NCBI RefSeq assembly: GCF_002871945.2
Contig: NZ_CP126963.1
Span: 1,984,001 to 2,048,000, forward strand
From: Gleimia hominis
Lineage (GTDB): Bacteria > Actinomycetota > Actinomycetes > Actinomycetales > Actinomycetaceae
DNA: 64,000 bases
Direction: 5' to 3'
Below the pieces are notes generated by a model that saw only the letters and a program-made list of their open reading frames with translations, was not told the origin of the DNA and searched no databases. Position 1 is the stretch's first letter; each line of letters begins with the position of its first letter. A program made the position numbers and the translations under genes. This document shows, in pieces, positions 1 to 6,981 of the stretch.

Positions 1-27
1 AGAGTACAAATCTTTGGCGCCGGAACT

Positions 28-55
28 ATTTAAACCCCACATGCGTGGGGAGCAG
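28..55. CRISPR. Possible terminal repeat of a type I-E CRISPR array
   Basis: One 28-bp unit ends in GTGGGGAGCAG and contains the hairpin CCCCAC-ATGC-GTGGGG. This matches the layout of actinobacterial type I-E repeats, which have a GC stem, a 4-nt loop and a 3' end like GGGGAGCAC. Only one unit is inside the window. The 27 bases before it would be part of the last spacer, and no second repeat or leader follows, so this would be the distal, possibly degenerate, end of an array lying to the left. No cas gene is visible. Confidence 0.45.
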
Positions 56-149
56 TATGAATATAAACAGTGCGTTTACATTATTCACGGCTCATCCCCA
101 AGGAATGCCTGGTGCATTCAGTTTTGAGGAACTTGTTTCCCAGTTTAGT

Positions 150-220
150 GTGTTTGCGGCGCGTTCACTGCAGTAGCGTTGGGTGAGCTTACTGCACTTA
201 GTTTTCTGCGCCGCAAACAC
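150..220. terminator. Large two-tier inverted repeat, likely bidirectional terminator
   Basis: GTGTTTGCGGCGC (150-162) is perfectly repeated in inverse at 208-220. Inside it a second pair, TGCAGTA (169-175) and TACTGCA (190-196), can stack. The structure ends in a T-rich run on the plus strand and lies just beyond the stop codon of the minus-strand ABC permease. A terminator is the simplest reading. A 71-bp MITE-like remnant is possible. Confidence 0.55.
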
Positions 221-256
221 TTTTCGATTACTAGACCCTTATCGAGTTCTTTATTC

Positions 257-2908
257 TCATTCGATTGCTGCAAGAGCCTCAACCGGGTGGGCTTTCGCTG
301 CTTTGCGCCCCGGAAGCCAAGAGGCCACAAGCGCTGCAAGCAACGCTATAAGCGCGGTGATCGCTAGGTAATGCCACGGTATCGACAAGATACTATCCGT
401 GTTGTCGCCCATAGGTATGGAAAGCACTCCCAGCCAGCCAAAACCAATTCCCGCTGCAATCCCAATCGCAACTGAAACGGCGCTAATCAAAATCGCTTCC
501 ACAGATAGCATCCGTTTCACATCCCGACGCGTCATCCCCAGTGCGCGCAACAAACCGTTCTCGCGCTTACGTTCCAAAACCGATAGCGCTAACGTGTTCG
601 CCACCCCAACCAGAGCAACAATCACCGACACTCCAAGCATGCCCAGGGCACCCAGCATCATGCCGTTAATGATCTGCGAATACACTGCGCGCTCAGGTGC
701 TCCGCCACCAACCGACAAGTCTGGGCCCGATTTCTTAATAGTAGAAACCGCATCCGTGGTCTCTGAAGGTGACAATCCATCGTCCAAACCAATGTAAATA
801 ACCGCGTTATCACTCGCTGTCCCATCAGCTTTCAGCTTGCCTTGCTCTTGCCCCTCGGCAGGTGTAGCCGCATTTGAACCACTCGATGTGCTTATCGTAA
901 ACAGCTTGTCGAAATCCGCTTTGCTCAACGTGTAAGTCGGTAAAGGCATCAGCACCGGCTTTAACGTAAGTGCTTCCGCAGAGGTCTTCACGTCAATCTG
1001 AGCTTCCTCCGGATCCCATCGATCCTTAGGTACCCCAATCTCACCCGGTTTCAACGTGGGGATCTTTGAGTGCGCAATACCAGACAAATCCTGCTGCAAA
1101 GCCACCTTGTCTAAGAACAAATCCGCGTCCTCAGCACCGGCGGTACCTGCATCACCACCGGGGGTACCTGCGCTGTCCGCGGGCGTACCCGAATCCTCAC
1201 CGGGGGTACCTTGCCCGGAAATGCGGATAACCTGCGCGTCCCCACTGGCCGTAGTCACCATTTTGTGAACACCCTTAACGCGGCCAATGGCCTCAAGCTC
1301 ACCAGCACTCAACGACCGCGGCGCCACCACATTAACGTCCAGCGGACGTGCCTGATTCACAGCATTATTGAGAGTCTTCTCCATAGACTGTGCCCCAACT
1401 AGCAGCGTCGTCACTAACGTAATGCCCAGCACCAAAGCGGTACCAGTTGCGCCGGTGCGCCCCGGGTTGCGTCCAGTGTTACCAGCGGCAATCGATGAGG
1501 TCACACTGAACCTCAACACTTTCCCCAAAGCCGTAGTGATATGCGGCAAGACGACAGCCACCAAAACTAAAAGGCCAACAAACAACACTAGAGAGCCCAA
1601 GAGCATCAGAACAAAGTGCGTGGACGCGGACGTTTCGCGGTACCCCACAAACACCGCTGCGCCCCCAGCAACTGCAAGTAAAACACCCAAAACAGTGGAA
1701 ACTATGCGGCGCTTACCAGAACGTGTATCCGTAGCCGCATGCTGCAAAGCAACAATCGGCTTCACCCTGCTTGCTCGCAGCGCTGGTCGGAAACCAGCGA
1801 TCATGCTCATTGCCACACCAGTCGCGATGGTCCCCAGGAACATTGGGGGCGTAATCACCTCAAGACCGTCTAAGAAAGAAGGAACCAACTGTGCGAACGA
1901 GTTAGCGCCCGCACCCAACACGGCGCCCAGAGCAACCCCAACAACTGCTGAAACCAAACCCACCAGAAGAGTTTCACCCAAAACCAAGCGCCGCACCTGG
2001 CCTGCATCCGCGCCAACCGCGCGCAGCAATCCGAGTTCACGCTCCCGCCGAGCCAACAGCACCTTGTACGTCGTAGAAATGACGATCATCGCTGTCAAAG
2101 CTGCGATCGCCGGAAAGATTAGGGAGACGACCAGTAAAATCGAACCGTTCCCCGTGCTCCCACGAATAGTGTCAGAAACGAACTCATCCAAGGTAGAGGC
2201 TGTGAGCCAATCGTGCCCCTTGATCGCATCATTCACCGCGGCTTTCGCGCCGCTACCCGCCACCAGTAGCCGCGAAGCGTGATCATCCTTCGTGAGCTTC
2301 TCCCCCAACTTCTGAGGTACCAGCAGCGCTCCGGCAGTCACCGTCTTGTCGCTACCGATAATCCCACTGACCTTCATCGTGGCTGGCTTCTGAGATGCCG
2401 GATCGTCAGTGAAAGTCATCGCGTCCATCATGACCTCGTCACCAACACTTACTTCCAGTGTTTTCGCCGCCCCAGCTGGCAACGCCACCTCATTATCTTT
2501 ATGAGGGAGCCCACCGGAACTGAAGTCGAACTGACTCAACTTCCCAACCGGTGCGATCAGCTGACCACCAGAACGAACACTGTCTTGCCCAGGTTTGTAA
2601 ACCTCCGCATAAGAAAGCGTGTCCAAACGAGTGTCAAACCCTTTTGCATTCAGATCCTGCTGAACCTCACGCAACTGTTTAGAGGACGCGTCCAAATCGG
2701 ATTCATTCCGGTCGAACCCATCTGTGGGGGCAACAACCATGTCTGCGCCCCTGATAGTGCTGGCGAAAGTGGTGGTCAACGCGGAACTGAAACCACCAGA
2801 AATCGCTAAACAAGTGATGATGAACGCGGTGGATAAAGCTATCGCGATCGCGGTTGCAGTGTACTGCCCAGCGTGGGTTCTCAAGTTTGAAACTAGTAGC
2901 TTACGCAT
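257..2908 (-). CDS. FtsX/MacB-type ABC transporter permease, 883 aa
   Basis: This is a long permease with two FtsX-like halves. The N-terminal membrane anchor is followed by an extracytoplasmic domain, a three-helix FtsX block near residues 260-390, further helices, a second large extracellular domain and a C-terminal FtsX block (about 750-880). Both blocks carry the ERxxELGLLRAVG / KRENGLLRALGM motif typical of the family. Such permeases work with a LolD-like ATPase to export lipoproteins or peptides or to give antimicrobial resistance. The ATPase gene ends exactly where this gene starts (TAA then ATG), so the pair is one operon. Residues about 565-595 form a seven-residue GTPxxDS-type repeat, probably a flexible surface loop. 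The substrate is unknown. Confidence 0.9.
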   Translation of the reverse strand: MRKLLVSNLRTHAGQYTATAIAIALSTAFIITCLAISGGFSSALTTTFASTIRGADMVVAPTDGFDRNESDLDASSKQLREVQQDLNAKGFDTRLDTLSYAEVYKPGQDSVRSGGQLIAPVGKLSQFDFSSGGLPHKDNEVALPAGAAKTLEVSVGDEVMMDAMTFTDDPASQKPATMKVSGIIGSDKTVTAGALLVPQKLGEKLTKDDHASRLLVAGSGAKAAVNDAIKGHDWLTASTLDEFVSDTIRGSTGNGSILLVVSLIFPAIAALTAMIVISTTYKVLLARRERELGLLRAVGADAGQVRRLVLGETLLVGLVSAVVGVALGAVLGAGANSFAQLVPSFLDGLEVITPPMFLGTIATGVAMSMIAGFRPALRASRVKPIVALQHAATDTRSGKRRIVSTVLGVLLAVAGGAAVFVGYRETSASTHFVLMLLGSLVLFVGLLVLVAVVLPHITTALGKVLRFSVTSSIAAGNTGRNPGRTGATGTALVLGITLVTTLLVGAQSMEKTLNNAVNQARPLDVNVVAPRSLSAGELEAIGRVKGVHKMVTTASGDAQVIRISGQGTPGEDSGTPADSAGTPGGDAGTAGAEDADLFLDKVALQQDLSGIAHSKIPTLKPGEIGVPKDRWDPEEAQIDVKTSAEALTLKPVLMPLPTYTLSKADFDKLFTISTSSGSNAATPAEGQEQGKLKADGTASDNAVIYIGLDDGLSPSETTDAVSTIKKSGPDLSVGGGAPERAVYSQIINGMMLGALGMLGVSVIVALVGVANTLALSVLERKRENGLLRALGMTRRDVKRMLSVEAILISAVSVAIGIAAGIGFGWLGVLSIPMGDNTDSILSIPWHYLAITALIALLAALVASWLPGRKAAKAHPVEALAAIE
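1131..1214 (-). repeat. Four degenerate 21-bp units inside the ABC permease gene
   Basis: On the coding strand the units begin GGTACC or GGGTAC and encode seven-residue blocks such as GTPGEDS, GTPADSA, GTPGGDA and GTAGAED. They lie in a predicted extracytoplasmic domain. The unit contains the GGTACC hexamer that is frequent across the core parts of this window. Confidence 0.7.
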
Positions 2909-3625
2909 TTAAGCCACCTGCTCAATCTGTTCCACAGTTGGCTTCGGTAGATCCTGTGTAACTAGGCCATCTTTCACGATCAACACGCGGTCGCCCAACG
3001 CAGCCGCATGTCGATCGTGCGTAACCATCACCACGGTTTGCCCCAACACATCCACGGCCTGGCGCAGCAGCGAAAGGACCTCATGGGAAGATTTCGAATC
3101 CAGGTTTCCAGTAGGTTCGTCAGCCACCAGCATCTTCGGCCGCGCCACTAACGCCCGCGCCACCGCTACCCGCTGCTGCTGGCCACCGGAAAGTTCAAAT
3201 GGTTTATGCGTTAACCGGTCCCCCAGCCCTAGCGCTAACACCACTTCTTTGAACCAGCGCATATCTACCTCGCGCCCCGCCAACTTCATTGGCAGTGTAA
3301 TGTTGTCACGCGCATTCAGCGTTGGAATCAAGTTGAAAGCTTGGAAAACGAAACCGATGTTGTCGCGCCGAAAATGCGTGAGGTCCTTGTCTTTCAGATT
3401 CGTGATCTGCTTACCCCCAACCTCAACGGTGCCAGCCGACGGTGAATCCAGACCCGCTAACACGTGCAACAACGTGGACTTACCTGAACCAGAAGGGCCC
3501 ATAATCACCGTGAACTGCCCCTCATGAATCTGTAAATCCACGCCGTTCAGTGCGTTCACTTGCGCGCGTCCACTACCGTATATCTTCTTAACTCCCCGCA
3601 ATGTGGCCACAATGTTTGCCGCCAT
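2909..3625 (-). CDS. LolD/MacB-like ABC transporter ATP-binding protein
   Basis: This is a 238-aa cytoplasmic ATPase with all ABC landmarks: Walker A GPSGSGKST near residue 43, Q-loop, signature LSGGQQQRVAVARAL, Walker B MLVADEPTGNLD and the H-loop VTHD. Length and motif order fit the LolD/MacB/YxdL class that pairs with FtsX-type permeases. The stop codon abuts the ATG of the downstream permease, so the two are co-transcribed and probably translationally coupled. It powers the 883-aa permease. Whether the pair exports a lipoprotein, exports a peptide or detoxifies an antibiotic cannot be read from sequence. Confidence 0.92.
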   Translation of the reverse strand: MAANIVATLRGVKKIYGSGRAQVNALNGVDLQIHEGQFTVIMGPSGSGKSTLLHVLAGLDSPSAGTVEVGGKQITNLKDKDLTHFRRDNIGFVFQAFNLIPTLNARDNITLPMKLAGREVDMRWFKEVVLALGLGDRLTHKPFELSGGQQQRVAVARALVARPKMLVADEPTGNLDSKSSHEVLSLLRQAVDVLGQTVVMVTHDRHAAALGDRVLIVKDGLVTQDLPKPTVEQIEQVA

Positions 3626-3865
3626 GGTAAGAACCTTCCCGATCCGATCAACAGTTATTTCAACGATTCGAAAACGCGTTATGACCTGGTTTCGAAGCTA
3701 CTTTCAGCCTACAAAACCGCAGGAAATAGCGATATTAGGTATTGCCCTAGTTGTTCCCTGAGGGGGTGGAGAACCAAAAATCAGGGTTAACTCAGGGTAG
3801 TGCCGGGTACCCTCGGGGCGTGTTGTATGACACGGTGGTAATCAAAGTCAATGAAAGGTAATGCT

Positions 3866-4063
3866 ATGAAAAAGAAACTGATGCGGTCCGGAACGGACCG
3901 TTACCTCGGTGGTGTGTGCGGTGGAATCGCGGAGTACACCGGGATTGATTCGAGTATTATCCGTATCGTTGCGATCATCGTGGCGTTACTACCTGGTCCG
4001 GCGTTTATAGTGTACCTAGCTCTGTGGGTGATAATGCCATTGCGGTCCGCCCCAACGCGGTAG
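3866..4063 (+). CDS. PspC-domain small membrane protein, 65 aa
   Basis: The protein starts MKKKLMRSGTDRYLGGVCGG and has the PspC signature: a basic N-terminus, the GGVCGGIAEYTG motif, then one hydrophobic helix ending in LWVIMP. PspC proteins are envelope-stress membrane proteins. In Gram-positives many are short like this one. I chose the ATG at 3866 because GAAAGG lies 7 bases upstream. An in-frame ATG at 3851 overlaps that site. The gene stands alone between the ABC operon and sodA, with a strong hairpin about 135 bp downstream. Confidence 0.85.
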   Translation: MKKKLMRSGTDRYLGGVCGGIAEYTGIDSSIIRIVAIIVALLPGPAFIVYLALWVIMPLRSAPTR

Positions 4064-4197
4064 CCCCGCGCTTCAACCTGGTAGAACACAGTACAAGGGT
4101 AATGCCTCGAGGCGCGGCATAGAACGGAAAAGTTTTCAGAACAACTCGCGCTCACCATGTAAGAGAACAACTCCTAACCACGCAAGTGCATACTCAA

Positions 4198-4230
4198 GGA
4201 GGGGAGCGGCATCACTAGCCGTTCCCCTCC
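4198..4230. terminator. Strong hairpin between pspC and sodA
   Basis: GGAGGGGAGCGGC and GCCGTTCCCCTCC pair around a 7-nt loop with one mismatch. It lies between two convergent genes and probably stops transcription from both sides. No long T tract follows on either strand. Confidence 0.65.
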
Positions 4231-4333
4231 TAGTTTGAGCCCAATAAACGTATGCGCCCAATAAACGTTGCTGACCTGGTTGATCTTAAGTGTTACCAGG
4301 CGTTACGCATACTTGTCTATGCTCTACCCGCGG

Positions 4334-4957
4334 TTACGGGGTTACCAGACCGGTGTAGTCCGTGCGTGCTTTCTCGAAGCGCTTCGCGATGAACTCCCAG
4401 TCGATGATGTTCCAGAATGCTTTCACGTAGTCCGCCTTCACGTTCTGGTAGTCCAGGTAGAACGCGTGCTCCCACATGTCCAGCATCAGTAGCGGAACGA
4501 TCCCAACGGGAACGTTAGCCTGCTGGTCGTACAGCTGGAACGTCGATAGGCGCTGGCCGATCGTGTCGTACCCAAGAATAGCCCAGCCGGAACCCTGAAT
4601 GCCGGTAGCAACTGCGGTGAACTGGTCTTTGAAGGTTTCGAAAGACTTGAAGTACTCATCGATCGCGGCGCCAAGTTCACCTTCGGGCTTGTCCTGGCCG
4701 TTAGGCGAGAGGATCTTCCAGAACAGTGAGTGGTTAGCGTGCCCACCCAGGTTGAATGCGAGGTTCTTTTCCCACAAGTTGATAGCGGCGAAGTCACCCT
4801 TCTCTTGGGCTTCTTCTAGTTTCTCAAGTGCCGTGTTCGCGCCACTTACGTACGTGTTGTGGTGCTTGTCGTGGTGGAGCTCCATGATTTTGCCAGAGAT
4901 GTGTGGCTCTAGTGCACCGTAGTCATAGGTCAGGTCAGGAAGTGTGTATACCGCCAT
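4334..4957 (-). CDS. sodA: Superoxide dismutase (Fe/Mn family)
   Basis: This is a 207-aa cytoplasmic enzyme that dismutates superoxide to oxygen and peroxide. The metal ligands are visible: His28 in the LHHDKHH segment, the His in [10 protein letters not shown], and Asp and His in [11 protein letters not shown]. The segment [11 protein letters not shown] is also typical. Fe versus Mn specificity cannot be decided by eye. I chose the ATG at 4957 because AGGAG lies 5 bases upstream. A GTG two codons earlier overlaps the ribosome site and is unlikely. The gene is monocistronic, divergent from the methyltransferase, and separated from pspC by a hairpin. Confidence 0.95.
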   Translation of the reverse strand: MAVYTLPDLTYDYGALEPHISGKIMELHHDKHHNTYVSGANTALEKLEEAQEKGDFAAINLWEKNLAFNLGGHANHSLFWKILSPNGQDKPEGELGAAIDEYFKSFETFKDQFTAVATGIQGSGWAILGYDTIGQRLSTFQLYDQQANVPVGIVPLLMLDMWEHAFYLDYQNVKADYVKAFWNIIDWEFIAKRFEKARTDYTGLVTP

Positions 4958-5037
4958 TGTCACTCCTAAATAACATTATTGGCTAGCGGTCCAATCTGAA
5001 CCGCACGTACTTACCACGTTAGCGACCGAAAACGAAT

Positions 5038-5059
5038 TTGTCTCGATAAAGAGATAAAT
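5038..5059. promoter_or_regulatory. Imperfect palindrome upstream of sodA
   Basis: GTCTCGATAAAGAGATA forms a dyad (TCTC ... GAGA) in the 220-bp gap between sodA and the divergent methyltransferase, about 85 bp from the sodA start. It may be an operator for a metal or redox regulator. No family consensus is matched firmly. Confidence 0.25.
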
Positions 5060-5178
5060 TTCAAGTTTTCGCAAAGCGTGCGTCACGTAAAAACTGGTCT
5101 TGTAAACGGTGGTCAAATGAGTGTTGTTCACTTGATACAAGTGCGCGTTATAGCCGTATTATCCGTAGCATTGGAAGT

Positions 5179-6789
5179 ATGAGTGTCACCAGATTGCGTA
5201 TCATTCCACGTCTGCTTAGTGCTTTACGGGCGGACTTGAAGCAGTTGGATTATTCGCATGAGGGGGTGCGTTCTCTGCTGGGCCCGGATGCGCACGACGC
5301 GTTGCTGCGTGAACAGCGTGCTCCCGCACTGATGCGGGCCCGCGAGAGTTCTGCCCCACTTGCGTTTGCTATTCGCGTGTTGCTGCTAGGCGCCGATGTG
5401 GCGGCTGTGGACGTGGATCGTGCGTTCACCCGCACGGGCACTGAGGGGCTGTGTCGGCTCGGGTTGGTTAACGACCCAGTGCACGATCGGGTACGGGCCC
5501 GCGTGCAGATTCAACCCACGGCTGCGCCAGGCCGGAACCACTGGTGGGTGGTGTGTGATATGAACCAGGCGCTCACGGGACATAGGCCTGCGCGTGACCA
5601 CGTGCTTGGAGTAGGTGGTGCGACCCGCACCTCACTGCGAGCCACCCCCTCAAAACCTGTGGAGACAGTACTGGATATGGGAACCGGCAGTGGGGTACTA
5701 GCGTTGCAGGCCACGACGCATGCTAAACGAGTAGTAGCAACTGACTTGTCGGCCCGTGCGTGCGAGTTCGCGGCGTTCAACGCGGAGCTCAACGACGCTC
5801 CAGTGGACGTGCGGCGCGGATCCTTATTTGAACCCGTTTGTGATGAACGGTTCGATTTGATTGTGTCGAACCCGCCGTTTGTAATTACGCCTCAAGAACT
5901 GCGGGCAGGCGGACTAGTGGAATATAGGGATGGTGGCCGAACAGGAGATGCGTTAACAGGTGAGGTTTTGCGCCAGGCCACCAAGTTTTTGAACCCCGGG
6001 GGAAAGGCAATCATTCTGGGAAACTGGGAGATTCAGCGTGACCGGGATTGGGCGGAGCATCCGCGGAAGTGGCTTGATAACACGGGTGTGCACGCGATGG
6101 TGATTGAGCGGGAACAGCTTTCGCCAGTGGAGTACGCGCACATGTGGTTGCGCGACAATGGTCAGGACTTGGGGCCGCGGTCGCAATACGAGTCGGATTA
6201 CCGCACGTGGCTACGGGACTTTGATCAGCGCGACGTGCAGGCTATCGGCATGGGAATCGTGCTACTCGTAAAACCCAATGAGGCCAATGTGGAGCCGCTG
6301 CAAGAGCCCGTCCAGGATGTGACTGAGTCGGGTTCGCTTGACGGGGCGCATATGTGGGGTTCCGACGGGAGCGTGCACCAGCGGTTTGAAAACGTGCACC
6401 AGCGGTTTGAACAAGTGCGCGCCCCGGGCCATGCAACTGGAACCTACTTGCAGGTAATTATGGACGAGCTAGAGTCGGGTGGGTTCGAGGTCGGAGAAAC
6501 GGACCGGTTTGTACGCGCCAGTGACGTGCGTGAAGAACGACATTACCTGCCGGGGGAAGAGAACCCGCAGGTGATTGTTGCAACCCAAGGGGATGGGTTT
6601 GGTCAACGAATCGGCATGCATGCATATACAGCGGGCTTCTTAGGGGCATGCGACGGGGAGCTATCGGCAGGGCAGATCTGCACCGCGATCAGCGTATTAA
6701 TGGACGTGGATGCGGCACAGGTGTGGAGCGTAGTGAAACCACAAGCGCAGCAGCTATTGACAGCAGGTATGATAACGCGACAGGGGTAA
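5179..6789 (+). CDS. Class I SAM-dependent methyltransferase, actinobacterial 536-aa form
   Basis: The central domain has the SAM-binding motif VLDMGTGSGVLAL (about residues 163-175), an acidic VVATDLS strand and the NPPFV motif at about 229-233. NPPF/Y motifs mark N-methyltransferases of the HemK/RsmC type that act on amide or exocyclic amino nitrogens. The N-terminal ~130 residues resemble the accessory domain found in actinobacterial homologues (DUF7059-like), and a C-terminal domain follows the catalytic core. The target (rRNA, protein or other) is unknown. A short duplicated block in the DNA near 6375-6410 gives NVHQRFE repeated once. GGAAG lies 3-7 bases before the ATG. The gene is divergent from sodA. 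Confidence 0.85.
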   Translation: MSVTRLRIIPRLLSALRADLKQLDYSHEGVRSLLGPDAHDALLREQRAPALMRARESSAPLAFAIRVLLLGADVAAVDVDRAFTRTGTEGLCRLGLVNDPVHDRVRARVQIQPTAAPGRNHWWVVCDMNQALTGHRPARDHVLGVGGATRTSLRATPSKPVETVLDMGTGSGVLALQATTHAKRVVATDLSARACEFAAFNAELNDAPVDVRRGSLFEPVCDERFDLIVSNPPFVITPQELRAGGLVEYRDGGRTGDALTGEVLRQATKFLNPGGKAIILGNWEIQRDRDWAEHPRKWLDNTGVHAMVIEREQLSPVEYAHMWLRDNGQDLGPRSQYESDYRTWLRDFDQRDVQAIGMGIVLLVKPNEANVEPLQEPVQDVTESGSLDGAHMWGSDGSVHQRFENVHQRFEQVRAPGHATGTYLQVIMDELESGGFEVGETDRFVRASDVREERHYLPGEENPQVIVATQGDGFGQRIGMHAYTAGFLGACDGELSAGQICTAISVLMDVDAAQVWSVVKPQAQQLLTAGMITRQG

Positions 6790-6981
6790 CGATTCGCACA
6801 CCGTAGTGGGATCGTGATATACGGTAGGGGCGAATGCGTTGTAGAGTGGCAGTCGGCAACACGCCGCGTTTAGTGACGCGCGGCAGGTCGATCGACTGGC
6901 AGGTATTAGGCGCTTAGCGGTAAAGTGCGTCCACTCAATGAGGGTGGTGGCACCGACAGTAGTATAAGAAAGAGTGGGAAC

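Noticed and set aside
4958..4963. GTG start of sodA two codons upstream
   Set aside because: It overlaps the AGGAG ribosome site; the ATG at 4957 is properly spaced.
6925..6981. Upstream ATG for topA
   Set aside because: Adds 19 unconserved residues; the GTG at 6982 gives the family N-terminus.
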